From NCBI GenBank assembly GCA_023053575.1, contig JAKZAP010000022.1, positions 13,310,518 to 13,374,517 on the forward strand: a DNA stretch of 64,000 nt, given 5' to 3'. Below, in pieces: positions 35,851 to 47,700 of this stretch. Source of the stretch: Branchinecta lynchi (taxonomy: Eukaryota > Arthropoda > Branchiopoda > Anostraca > Branchinectidae). The notes beneath the pieces were generated by a model. The model made no database searches. It saw only the letters and a program-made list of their open reading frames with translations, and was not told where the DNA came from. Both the position numbers and the translations under genes were made by a program. Every line of letters begins with the position of its first letter. Position 1 is the first letter of the stretch.

Positions 35851-35950
35851 TCCGGCTACGAAGCGTTACCGGACTTTCATTCGTAACGGGTTACTTGGCG
35901 ATATTTTCAAAATTATGAAACATTGATCTTATAAAAGTGTTTTGGATTGG
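35755..35950. promoter_or_regulatory. Putative bidirectional DRG2/GFER promoter interval
   Basis: The interval between the candidate DRG2 first exon and the GFER ATG is about 200 bp and free of recognisable repeats. No TATA box at a convincing position was seen. A shared promoter is inferred from the head-to-head layout only. Confidence 0.35.
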
Positions 35951-38900
35951 ATGAAAATGAATGCTTCTGACACTGCTCCGATGCATTCCGAGAAGCCCTG
36001 TCGAACTTGTACAGACTTCAAGTCTTGGGTGAATGTGCAACAAAAAGTGTCCAGGAAAACAGAAAATACAGGAAGTCCCACTCTACCCACAATGAGTTCA
36101 CCACAATCTCAAAGTCCAAGTCAGAATGGGAGTGGAACTGTGAAAGTTGAGAAGGAAGTTGTAACTGTGGCTGGAGAAACTTTGCCTAAACACTGCCCAT
36201 TAGATAAGGACGAACTAGGTGAGTGACAATCTACTACAGGAGTGTTGCATGAAGCTGCCCTTACTATGGCACCGCCCACCCCCCAATTGGCCATGGTACA
36301 TGATCCTGTCACCTTGGATCATGAAGCTGCCACCCCCAGAAAAATCATGCAAATTCCAAGAAAACAGTAAATTTTGTTATTTGCAAAAGGTCAAGGAACC
36401 TCTCTGACCAAACAGCTGGCTTCTAACTTCACCATGTAGCAAAACACCATTTTCAGCAAAGTGGGCGACTTCATGATCACTTGGGTGCCTATATTCTTTT
36501 GTGTTCTCCAGCTTGGTCTTGAACAATTACAAGTAAACTATGGTACCAGCAGAAAGCGAAGGTTCTAGGCTTCCTTTCAGAATACTCCACTGAATTTTAT
36601 TTCAACCTTTACTCTTTTTCCCTAAGTCATTTCCCCAAAATAGGAGTTTAGGGTGGCAGCTTCATGCAACACTCCTGTAAGTTATCTATAACTTATAGAT
36701 AGGGGGTATATAGTATAAGTTGTGTTTTGATCGAAGTTTAAAGTTACCTTCAAACTCAAGGTGTCTGTTTAAATAATATTCTTGATTGCCTGTTACAGTG
36801 TCTTTTTCCTTCAGACTCTGATAGTCAAATTTTGTGACCTAGCAATTTAAAAGTTTGCTTGAAACATTGAAGAAAAGGCAACAGGACAAGGATCACTGGA
36901 GTCGTAAAAACAATAATTAAACAAACAATGAACTTTGACAGCATATGAAAAGGGAAAATATTCAACCAGTTAAGCCAACTGCAAAAAAAACTTCAATCAG
37001 ACTTGTAACTGTTATATAAAGGGTAGATATAAAACATAATTTATTAATGCTTTGATTGGCTAAAGTCCCAGTTTCCAATCAGATTTGGACATGATGCTGG
37101 GTAAATACATCTAATTCTCAAGGTGTAAAGTATTGTACGATAATGCCTACATTAGAGTATTCTTCTTGGACATTATTTAAGTTTGGTCCTACCATTTTTG
37201 TCCAGTTACTTTTTGATAAGTGGGCAGTAAACAAATGAACATAGTCAGCTGAGATTCATTCTTGCATTGTTTCATCCTTTCTGGGATGGGTCCTCTTCAG
37301 GCTCAAGCCGGAAAAATGAACTTGCTGGAGCCTGAGGAGGACCCATTTCCCAATGCAGGCAAAAATATTAATAGAGTAAATTTCAGTCGAATTATCTATT
37401 CGGTATTTAGCACAGTAAAATATGATTTGTAGTCAACTTCTAGAAAACAAATTTTAGAATTTTTCTTTTTGTCGATTAATTTATCCATCTGCTTTGCTCA
37501 TGCTTACTTACCAGGGAAATGTTATGATCGGAATCCGATGTAAACCGGTTATTGAGGATATAAGAACATCCCTGATAATTTTTCTTCTAATAGATTTTCT
37601 ATAGTCTCAATCTATTTGTAAAAATTTTTTTCTTGCAGGACAAGTAGTTTGCCCGGAATCCGGCCGAAACCAGAAATCCGCGAGATGCAAAAGTTGTCTC
37701 TGAAGTCAGTTAAAGTTTCGAAATAAGGGTAGGATAACATGCTGGTTCGCCACCTTCGCTTTTTTTCGTGCCAATATTTGGCCGGAAAAACAATTTCGAC
37801 AATTTCAAAGAGCAAGACATTACTGAATCGATCTATCTGGATTTTTTTTTCCTGCTTGGTCGATAGTATGGACCGACGATACGGTCTACGAACCGAATCC
37901 CGTGAAACCTGGACAAATCTAGTAGAAAATTTAAGATGCAAGGAAATTGATCTTCTGTCTTAGTTTCCGTATCAAGTCGTCAGTTCGGCTAGACTCGCCG
38001 GAATTCGGTGAAAATGGAAAAATTCGTTAGTTCTCGCAATGCCTTCCATTTTTTCTTGTAAGTTAAAGGGTTGACAAGACGATTAATTTATCCATCTGCT
38101 TTGCTCATTCTTACCAACCAGGTAAATGTTATGATCGGAATCCGGTTATTGAGGATAGAAGAACATCCCTGATCAAATTTCTTCCAATAGATTTTCTGGT
38201 CTCAATCTGGTCTGGACCTCAGATTTAAGACTAACGGAGGTGGTTAATGGGATGATTAGGGCTAATTAACATGTTTACGCGATCAGGCGAAGACCGGAAG
38301 TCCACAAGACCCAATTGTCTCGATAAAGAACTCCAATAATTCATTCCCCTTTGCGATCCCTCGAAACCTTCGTTTTGCTACTGTTATACCTTGCTGTCGG
38401 TTTTGAGAGGTACCAGTGTGAGGTTAGTTCAGTATCTGCTTGAAAGCCAGAGCAAAATAACACTAGAGAGTAGCTCCAAGACTTGGCAAAATTGATACAC
38501 GCTCTAATAGCAGCAATAGTAGCATCACTAGCGATAGAGAATGTCCCTACTGAAACACATTCAGCCGTTCACCAGCGCTGGCTCCGATAACTTCGTATTC
38601 TGAACATAGCAATAAAATGATGCAGCCTCCATTGTTTCCTTGGTGTCTGCAGACCGCACCGTTGCTTTACTAAAAATTTCTAAACCCACAAGTTTGTCTC
38701 GCTTTAAAGCACAATGGGCACTTCTAATGCTTTACTTTGTATTAAATGCTTCACAAATAAACATTTCCGACTTCCTTTAGAAGGCGCTACGAAAATCGGC
38801 CGTTTCCTTGTTCTACCTTGTCCTTACCTCTCTGGCATTTCGGCGATCCAAATATTATGAGCTGGAATATCGTGGCAGGAAATTCAAAAGCTCCCAGCAA

Positions 38901-41900
38901 TGCTTGATAGAAAAGGATATGTCTGAGATGTCACCAAAGTCAAGCCGTAGATGCAGTTTACCTGATTGTTCTAGTGTTTCATCAGAAGTTCCTTGGCTTA
39001 AAGGGCGTATTAAAAAATTTTCTTTGTGGAATAGTGTTGTGCAGCTTGATCAGCTTGCTTTATAAAATCTACCAGAATATGCAATAAGCTTATAAAAAAT
39101 AACATAGCTACAAAAATCATTAAAAAACAAATAACCTATTCAAATCTACTAAGTATTATAAGAAACATCACTTTTATCTTTGTCCAAGCTAGTAAATTGA
39201 GCATGTACTGGCCCAAAAATTTATGCTTTGAAATATCACAGAGAGGAAACTGTTGAAAAAGCTGCTGATCGAGGGGGTAAGCATTTGTTCCTAGGTTGTT
39301 ACAGAGTGGAATTGGGGTAGTTTGATGTTCCCATTGAACTTTAAGTTCCGTAAGCGTAGTGAGCAGCGGTTCGAATATGCCCCGTTTGCAAAGCATGAGA
39401 AGCATAGTTCTTGGCGCTATTTCCTATACGCCCATCAGAAAATTCCTCTCAGATTAGTTCTTTTTTGGCCGCGAGGTGCGCCATCGTAAAGAAAACAATG
39501 ACACGTTACTTCTTGGTGTACGTTGATCCAGGTTTATTTTGCTATTTTCAATTCCTCTTAGGCCTAACCATGTTTAAAACTGTTTAAAATGCCTCTTCCC
39601 CTCTTTCTGCTTTGCCCAACTCTGTTCTGTCAAGCGTCATCAAGTTTGTCATTTCTGGCTTCCGACTTCAGTGCTGACTGCTGGCTGACTTTTCCGCGGG
39701 GCTAATGCGCGACTCTACATGAAGCGGAAGACTAATTAATCGTTTATTCTCCCGTCAGATAACTTATACCCAGATCTCACGTGTGATTGTTATTGTTCCT
39801 CTGGTGGCAATTCGTCATCGGATTTTATGAAGGACGTATTTTTTGCTCTGTTGAAAGCGGAACACAACTTACAGTATCATCTGTACCCACAGGTCGAAAC
39901 ACCTGGAGTTTTCTACATACAATGGCTGCTTACTACCCAGAAACGCCTACGAATAATCAGCAAGAAGACATGAACACATTTCTTAGGATATTCTCAAGAT
40001 TTTATCCATGCTCCTACTGTGCAGAAGATTTGAGAAAAGAGTAAGTAATCCCGATGAAAAACTAACTCAAAATAGTAGTATGAAGTAGTACGAAAAAGTA
40101 GCATGCACTACTAACTGTTGCTACTACATACTTCTACTTCAAGGCTACCGTGTTACTGCATACTACTGTATGCTACTGTTAGCAAGACTGGATGCTACTA
40201 TGGCAAGACAGGACGCTACTAGATACTACTACTTAAGATTGGACCAGTCTAAGGCACATTAAATGCTAGTATTCTTTGCTATTACATATTATTTACATGC
40301 ACCTTTTTCGTACAACTACCATACTACTACGCAGGCTACAAATTTTTCATCTGGATACTAAATTTGCTGAAATAGTTTTCATCTAAAGAGAATCCCACGG
40401 ATTAACTTGGGGAGAAAAACGTATCAGCAATCCAAGAAAAACATGGCCGTCAAGGGTGTTATTCTGATATGAACCGAGAAGGAGGCATGTTCACTATTAT
40501 AACTTTTTCGAACAGAATATTTGTATAGGACTTATTCTTCTTTTGTTGTACTTTCTTTGCTGCTGGGGTATGGAACTTTTATTTTGGTGAAAGAGCAACC
40601 CAAGCGTACTGTAGACACACTAAAATGACTACTGTTGTTACTTTGAGCACTTCAGTTTCTGTCAATCCGCCTTTTACTTTTTGGGATCCCAAAACGTAAG
40701 TGGAGGGATACCTATGACATCGCAAAAGTTGTCCGTCTGTCCGTCCGTCCGTCCGTCCGTCTGTCCGTCCGTCCGTCCGTCCGTCCGTCCGTCCGTCCGT
40801 CCGTCCGTCCGTCCGTCCGTCTGTAAGCACGATAACTCTCGAAGGGAATGAGATATTTTGATGAAACTTGGTGAGAAGGTTCGTTGGGTCGTCGGACCAG
40901 TCAAGTTCGTAGATGGGCTTTGTAGCTCTACATTTAGGGGTGGGGGAGGGGATTCAAATTAAGGGACAAACAAAATATTTTGAAACAGCTAATGTGATAG
41001 TCGATTATGGGGTAAGAAGACATGCTGAACACGATGCTGAAAACCATTTTGTCATCGGACAAGTAGTATGCCCGGAATCCGGCCAAAACCGGAAAGTTTG
41101 TTGAAAGTAAAAGTTTTATTTGAAGTTGATTAGATATTCGATTTAGGGGTAAGAAGACATGCTGAAGACGATGGTGAAAATTATTTTCTCGACGGACCAG
41201 TATTTCGCCCAGAATCCGGCCCAAACCGGAAAGTTTGTTGAAAGTAAAAGTTTTATTTGAAATTGACTAGATGTTAGATTTTGGGGTAGGAAAACATGCT
41301 GAAGACGATGGTGAAAACTATTTTCTCGATGGACAAGTATTTCGCCCGGAATCCGGCCCAAACCGGAAAGTTTGTTGAAAGTAAAAGTTTTATTTGAAGT
41401 TGATTAAATGTCCGATTTAGAGGTAGGGAGACATGCTGAAGACGACGGTGAAAACTATTTTCTCGACGGACAAGTATTTCGACCGGAATCCGGCCCAAAC
41501 CGGAAAGTTTGTCAAAATTAAAAGTTTTATTTGGAGTTGATTAGATGTTCGATTTAGGGCAAGAAGACATGCTGAAGACATCACTTATGTGAAAACAAGT
41601 TTCTACCCGGACATGAAGTTCGTCCGGAATCCGGCCAAAACCGGAAAACTGTTGGAAGTCAAAGTTTTATTTCTAGTTGATTAGATAAGCGATTTAGGGG
41701 TAAGAAGAGATGCTGAGTCCCTGTGTGACAATCGTATTTTACCCGGACATATAGTTCGACCGGAATCCGGCTGGAATCGGAAAATTTGTTAAAAGCTAAT
41801 TTCTATTTGAAGTTGATTAGATGTTCATTACTGGGGAAAGAAGATACCCTGATTTCGTCTTTGAGCTTTCTTTTTTCGCCGGACAAGTAGTTCTGGAGTT

Positions 41901-44621
41901 CGGCCTGAACCAGGAAATTGGCAGAAGTGGCAGGAAGTTTTCGTCAAAACAGATATGACTTATAGGGGTAAACACACATGCTGAATCCAAACCTGAACTT
42001 GGTTTTCTCAGGTGATTAGCCATTTGGCCTTAATCCGTTTCTGAATTTTAATTGTAAAAATGTTCAAGGAGTCTGGCGAAGACTGGATCTGGCTAAGACA
42101 AGACCCAGTTGTCTGGATCAGATATTGAATTTTTGGGATCCCATCGAAACCTTTGGTCTTGTTGGGTGATGCCTTAGGAAGCTTTCACTAACTCGTAGCT
42201 TTCGGGGCATTGATGTCAGTTACCTGGCTTATGCCGCCGACTTCCTGCTAAATCTAGGAAGGGCCTTGAAACAACGTCGCCAATTTAAACCAGTCGTTCA
42301 AAATGATTGCCCTCTCCACGGCAAATGCCAATACGTTTGCTTCCCACCCCCTGCTTCTCAAAAAAAACGTCGATAAATATTGGATGTACCGTTATCGTAA
42401 CGAAGGGAAATATTCGATGGCTAGGAGATTCAACTGGTAGAGTTTGAGAAGTATTTGCGAGGATGCGATTACATCAACTGCTAATGATATCCGTTTTGGC
42501 TATAGTAAAATTATGCCGAACCGTTCGCGGTATAACAGGCAAGGATTCGGGAAGCTATACACTGCCTTTTGTGCACAGTATGTGAACTTTCTCGCTGGAC
42601 TGCATGGCATACTTAAGAAAAAAAAGAAATGTCGCATAAGTTCGTCGTATTTCAAATACCTTAGTTTCCTTTTATATTTACCCCGTCGCACGCCAAATCT
42701 GTATTTGATCCGCATTTAATGTGTATATCACTTGTACTAATCGCTGGTCGTGATGACAGTCTGTCCCAGTTTTGCTAGTTTTTGCACTTCCACGTAAGCT
42801 AGTACGATGATACTTGGCATGTGTCTAAACTTGGGTAATAGCACATGCCCTAGATGTTCTGTTTAGGCTTCCGAGCACAGTGTGCGTGTGAGGTGGGGGG
42901 TAGGCATTCTAATATGCGTACGGGCCAGTTGGGAATTTGTTTTGACTGCACAAACATGGTCCCCCGTGGGGTAGTTAAAGATGGATGGGTAGCCGGTATT
43001 CTCCAGAAGTGCTCCGATTCGAGCGAAACTTAAGAGGTGGTAGGAGAGCATGCCCTAGACCTGAAATGTATTTGTCTGTCTCGCATCTGGACAGAGGTAG
43101 TGCTGGACGGAGGGGGGGGGGGGGGTTCGTAGGAAGTAAATGCTGGACCCGGATCCGACCTCCATGGGGGCAAGTCTTGGGGGGTCCCAGGGATTTACCA
43201 GAAGTTCTCATCGGACTCGAGTAAAACTTTGTAGGTGGTATGACCAAATATCCCAGACCTGACAATCGTGTGTCCGAATTGGATCCGACCTCAGCGGGGA
43301 CTTGGAGAGGGACCGGAAACTTTCCGGTTTCTTGTTTCGAGTAAATAAACTAGATGCGACAGTTATGTCAGAATCGGATCCGACCCCGTGGGTGGGGGTA
43401 GCGTGTGGGCTGGAAATTTTCCGGAAGTGCTCTGGCTCAAACGAAAATTGATTGTAGGAATGGTGTGAGTCAGAGCTGGTGGATTCGGACTCGTCTTTCA
43501 CGGAGCTGTCCGTCCTCCAGAGCTGTGGACTCGTCTCGAGACGCCTTTTTCAAGGACTCGGACTTCTCTCGGATTTGCTCGACTCGCAGCAGCTCTGGTG
43601 CTAGTAAATGCGATAGATGTGAAAATTATGTATCGGAATCGGATTTGACCTCGGTCGGGGAATAGGGGATAGTGTTGTAAATAGCAAAATTGATCACGGT
43701 AAAATTTGGTATTTTCACTGATTTTTACCAATTTTACCGGTATTCTGCTGTAATTGCCTCGCCAATCCGATCAAAGAGGTATCAGAAACCGCCATGAACG
43801 TGATTGTACTATTTCAGAATTCAAAGAAGGTGACTCGAAATCATTCTCGATTTGCAATGCCAGTTTAACCCCAACTTAATTCGATAGGACTGACCTGAGC
43901 TGCGTATACAACCGCGATCTAGTGGCGCGAATCGGAAGTATCTCGGCGCTGACAAATAGCTCCCAACAGAAAAATATAAAGAAAAAGATAGCCTTGTAGG
44001 GCAAGGGTAAACAGTGTACGACTTGTCTCAGCGCCATCGGGCAATTCTGAAACAACGATTTTATCTTACGTTCGTGGGGAATAGATTATTTTATATATTT
44101 TACCAATTTTTTCATAGTTTGCCGATCTTAACGAGTTTTTGTTTTACCGCAAGTTACAACACTAACTGAGGGTCGGAAGCGCTACAGTTGGAGTGGAACA
44201 TAACGGGCGGTAGGAGGAAATGCACCGGTTGTACCATAATATTAGAGCTGTACTTCAGATCAGGAAACTATGAATGAATTCGAGGTGGTCTCGGGAGAGC
44301 CATCCAATCTTGATAGCACGGCCTTTAGCTGATATACTATCATGTGATTGGAAGTAACGTATGAGCTTTCGGCCTAAACAGGGTAGGTGCTCAAATGTGA
44401 TGTTGCAATATGTATTTGAATGGACAAGTTAGCTAATTATCAACTCCTGTTTTAGCTTGGAAGTCCTGCCTCCTGTCACGGACTCACGTCAAAACCTGTC
44501 ACAATGGCTCTGCAAATTGCACAACATAGTGAACGAAAAGTTAGGAAAACCCTTATTTAACTGCACCAAAGTTGACGAGAGGTGGCTCAATGGTCCTCCG
44601 GATGGTTCCTGTGATATCTGA
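35951..44621 (+). CDS. GFER: FAD-linked sulfhydryl oxidase ALR/Erv1 (complete, 3 exons)
   Basis: Exons 35951-36218, 39893-40040 and 44456-44621 join in phase to give 193 residues. The protein re-oxidises MIA40/CHCHD4 in the mitochondrial intermembrane space and passes electrons to cytochrome c or oxygen. It has the N-terminal shuttle pair CRTC (17-20), a low-complexity linker rich in S, P and Q (about 40-75), the helical Erv core starting with [14 protein letters not shown], the active-site pair CSYC (129-132), the FAD-binding [13 protein letters not shown] (158-170), and a structural pair C158-C175 spaced as in human ALR. The end, [17 protein letters not shown], also matches the family. The ATG at 35951 is the first after an in-frame TGA at 35924; the ATG at 35957 is an alternative. 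The gene is head-to-head with DRG2 and tail-to-tail with the next gene. Introns carry a TA-type MITE, LINE remnants and several copies of local repeats. Confidence 0.97.
36237..36677 (+). mobile_element. TA-flanked 441-bp MITE, copy 2 (GFER intron 1)
   Basis: CAGGAGTGTTGCATGAAGCT inverted ends, TA at 36235-36236 and 36678-36679. It begins 18 bp after the last base of GFER exon 1. Nearly identical to the copy at 54462-54902. Confidence 0.9.
37620..38380 (-). repeat. Highly decayed 137-bp-unit element (GFER intron 1)
   Basis: GTTTGCCCGGAATCCGGCCG and the closing CAAGACCCAATTGTCTCGAT are recognisable in inverted orientation. A GTTATGATCGGAATCCGGT-like stretch is repeated at about 37525 and 38130. 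Confidence 0.5.
38430..39365 (+). repeat. Interspersed repeat, long copy (GFER intron 1)
   Basis: The part 38707-39350 is repeated at 47838-48515 and 38430-38700 at 58030-58270, both with high identity. A short open frame (38808-39065) has [20 protein letters not shown]. It may be a LINE ORF1 or a processed gene copy; I do not recognise it. Confidence 0.6.
40045..40250. repeat. CTACTA-rich low-complexity tract
   Basis: Begins a few bases after the GFER exon 2 donor and consists of GCTACTACATAC, TACTGCATACTACTG and similar words. Confidence 0.7.
40677..42162 (-). repeat. 137-bp-unit composite element, copy 8 (longest, inverted)
   Basis: AACCGG cores start at 41087, 41224, 41361 and 41498, exactly 137 bp apart, then about 41639 with a 141-bp step. 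The (CCGT)n microsatellite at its right end has grown to about 90 bp (40733-40822). It lies in GFER intron 2. Confidence 0.9.
40733..40822. repeat. (CCGT)n microsatellite
   Basis: About 22 CCGT repeats with two CTGT interruptions, grown from the short run found in all copies of the 137-bp-unit element. Confidence 0.9.
42165..42735 (+). mobile_element. Degenerate LINE fragment, RT C-terminal part
   Basis: Related to the copy at 16725-17560: [11 protein letters not shown] replaces LAYADD, and [20 protein letters not shown] and [13 protein letters not shown] are recognisable at 42444-42719. Frameshifts and loss of the catalytic aspartates make it inactive. It abuts the end of a 137-bp-unit element at 42162, so that element may have inserted into it. 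It lies in GFER intron 2. Confidence 0.8.
42780..43680. repeat. Irregular tandem region (GFER intron 2)
   Basis: AGAAGTGCTCCGATTCGAG, AGAAGTTCTCATCGGACTCG and GGAAGTGCTCTGGCTCAAAC begin successive units, each followed by GATCCGACC-type words. The period is uneven, about 200 bp. A G run sits at 43112-43126. Confidence 0.5.
43690..44450. other. GFER intron 2, distal part
   Basis: No recognised repeat. TTTTACCAATTTTACCGG and TTTTACCGCAAGTTAC words suggest an old element at 43680-44165. Confidence 0.3.
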
Positions 44622-44701
44622 ACATGTTGTATTTCTCCTAGGTACTGTTACCATCTATTTAATTACAAGGTTTCTGTATATACAAGTCTAAGACTGACAT
44701 C

Positions 44702-47700
44702 TTACACAAAGACAAAAGTTGCATTTTTCTTCCACGTTGGCACTTCCTCTGCAATTGGGTCATCATCTCGATATACTGAAAGGAAAGAAAGATCTAACTT
44801 GCGATTTCTGGCACCAAACCCTAGTCCAAGCCAGCATGTCAGTCTGCTACCTTTCGTTGCGCTGCGAAGAACAGAGAAATAAGGCAAGAGGGACATAAGG
44901 GCCTAAACCTATCATCTTGGAGTTCAGGTTTTGCATCATCTTCTAACCAAATTTTGATAGGAAGCTAAATCATCAGAACACAAATTTGAAGCACAAAGCA
45001 GGGGCGGATCCAGAGGCGGGGCGATCGCCCCCCCTAGACGGGCTGTAATTTTTTGTTTTGTTTTACTGCACTTACGGAAGTCTGCATTAACGCGATGTTC
45101 TAGCTACTGTAACTAGACTCTAAAATCTTTTTGCAAGTGGAGCCAGGAGCTTGAATTTTTCTTGTAAACAGTTGTCAGTTGATCAAGTACAGTTTTTACC
45201 ATTATTGTAATATATGAAAACCACATTTTCGTTAAATCAGAGACCGACAGGGACACTTAAAACGCGAAAAAAAATCAGCCTTGTGGCCGACAAAAAGGAC
45301 ACTACCCCCACTCTTTTCGGTAAGAATCGCCCCCCCTAGAACGGAAGGCTGGATCCGCCCCTGGCACAAAGTGTTGCAGAACCTCTTCTCTGAAAGAGTA
45401 GTCAACTCTCGATTTGTGGGGGACATACTCGCTTGGACGGCTCTGTTGGATGTTACGTCCCCTCGTGGAGGCGTACAGCTCAATGGACATTTCCACGTGA
45501 AAAGCTCGACAGGATAAGTCACCTTCCAGCTGGATCGGTGTCTTCCGTTCAAAGACGCTCCTCGAGCTATGTTGAACGGATAGAGGAAGATGGTGTTCCA
45601 AATCTTCTCTGTTTCAACCCACTGTCGCGCGCATCAGTGACATTTTCGCGTGAATGGCGGCATCCAGTGACGGTTTTCGTGAAATAGCACCTGAGCTCAA
45701 CAGCCATTCATGCAAAAACCTGCCCTTGGTTCGCAACCCACGATTTTATCACAATCTTCTTCGCCATCGTACTGGATAAGCCATTTAGGCAAAATGTCAA
45801 ACTTTTATCACAATCTTCATCGCCATAATGCTGGATAAAAATAGCTACACAACAAACCTCGATGTCGATTATATAACAAACCACCTTAACAGAACACAAA
45901 ATATCCCAATGGCTCTTCTAGGCAGAATTAAGGTAATCGTTTAAGCACACCTCTTACTAGAAAAAGACCGAAGGTTTCGATGGGATCTCACAAATTTTAA
46001 TATTATTGATCTGGATAATTGGGACCTGTAGATATCCGGTCTTTGTCAGACTCCTTGAACATTTTTGCTATTAAATTTAGAAACAGATTACGGCCAATGA
46101 CCACTCGTCTCAGAAAAACAAGATCAGATTTAGCATGAACTACCCCTTTGCTTTGGTGAAGTTGATAAAAGCTTCTGCCAAATTTTCATTTTCGAATGGA
46201 TTCCGGGCGAATTACTTTTCCGGCATGAAACTAAAGCTCAAAAACGAATTCAGCATATCTCCTTACCTCAGTATCGAACCTGCAATCAACCTCAGATAAA
46301 ACTTTTAGCTTTTAAAAATTTTCAGGTTTTGACCGGATTCCGGGAGAACAATTTGTCCGGCGAGAAAATAGTTTTCATACCCATAATCAGCAAACCTCCT
46401 TACCACTACACCGAACATCTTATCAAAACTTTTACTTAAAAAAAATTTCCCGTTTTCAGTCGGATTTCGGGCGAACTATATATCAAGATAGAAAATGTTT
46501 ATCATATACGGATTTGGCATGTCTTCTTACCACTAAATCAAACATCCAATCAACTTCAAACAAAACCTTTACTTTTAACAAATTTTCCGGTTTTGGCAGG
46601 ATTCCAGATGAACTACCTGTCGAACTTCAGGTAAAACTTTTACTCAAAACAAATTTTCCGGTTTCAGCCGGACTCCGGGCGAACTATATGTCAAGATGGA
46701 AATGATTGTCATCGACTATCTCATTAACTGTTGACATACATTTTGTTTGTCCCTTAACCTGAACCCCGTCACCCACCCCTAAACTTAGGGCTACATAGCC
46801 CATCTTCGAACTCGACCTGTCCCTTAACCCGAAAGAATCCTCACACCAGGTTTCAGCAAAATATCTCATTCCCTTCGAGAGTTATCGTGCTGACAGACGG
46901 ACGGACGGACAGACAGACAGACGGACAAATTTTGCTATGTCATAGGATTCCTCCACTTCCATTTTGAGATCCTAATAAAATGGTCGAGAAGCAGCGTTTT
47001 TCAAAAACTCATAATTGCCATGTCAAATTATGGGTTCTCTTGTAAGCGCTTGCCAACAGTTTTTCTCACGAAAAATTTAGGACAAAATATGCGCCGTGCT
47101 TAAATGCTCAAGAAGAAAATGCTGAGAAAGCATAGTTAACCGCGGTCGCGGAGGCGCAGTGACAAAATCAGGTTTGGCAGTGCCTCTTCGCTGACGTCTC
47201 AATACAAAACAAAGGTACTGTCAAGCAACCCAGGAGAATCTTGGCTAGCGCTGAAAAGCGAAAAACCAAAATGTACTCCCAACCAGCTCCATGGGCATTT
47301 TCGCGTGGACGGAACCCATCTTCCTCAGCCGTTCAAAGCCTGATCGATTTTCTCATTTCGCGTGGACAGCTCTACAGCCATTCACGCAAAAACGTCCCCT
47401 AAGTTGCCACTGGTGGTGTGAAAACAGTGAAAAGCAAGAGAGGTCCTTTAAGGAAAATAATACAAACTTACCAATATAATCCCTCTTAAATGGCCTCTTT
47501 CCATTCAGCTTTTCATTTCGGACTGCTGTATATGTGGCGATACCCATTCCTAAAATTGTGTACATCCTATACGTAAGTACGAGCATCCTGTTCAACCTAC
47601 TGAAGAAGTACTACTGCCATATCTTTTTAACAATCTTAATCCGAAAGCTCCACCCAGCCATATCGCAGAATCGCTCTTTTCAAAAAATCCATCATTAAAC

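Noticed and set aside
40579..40904. Open frames encoding runs of TDGR
   Set aside because: They are translations of the (CCGT)n microsatellite and recur wherever that repeat family lies.
40677..42162. CRISPR-like array
   Set aside because: Units are 137 bp, similar throughout with no unique spacers, and the DNA is eukaryotic.
43208..43731. Serine-rich open frames on both strands
   Set aside because: They arise in a GATCCGACC/CTCGGACTCG repeat region and have no recognisable domain.
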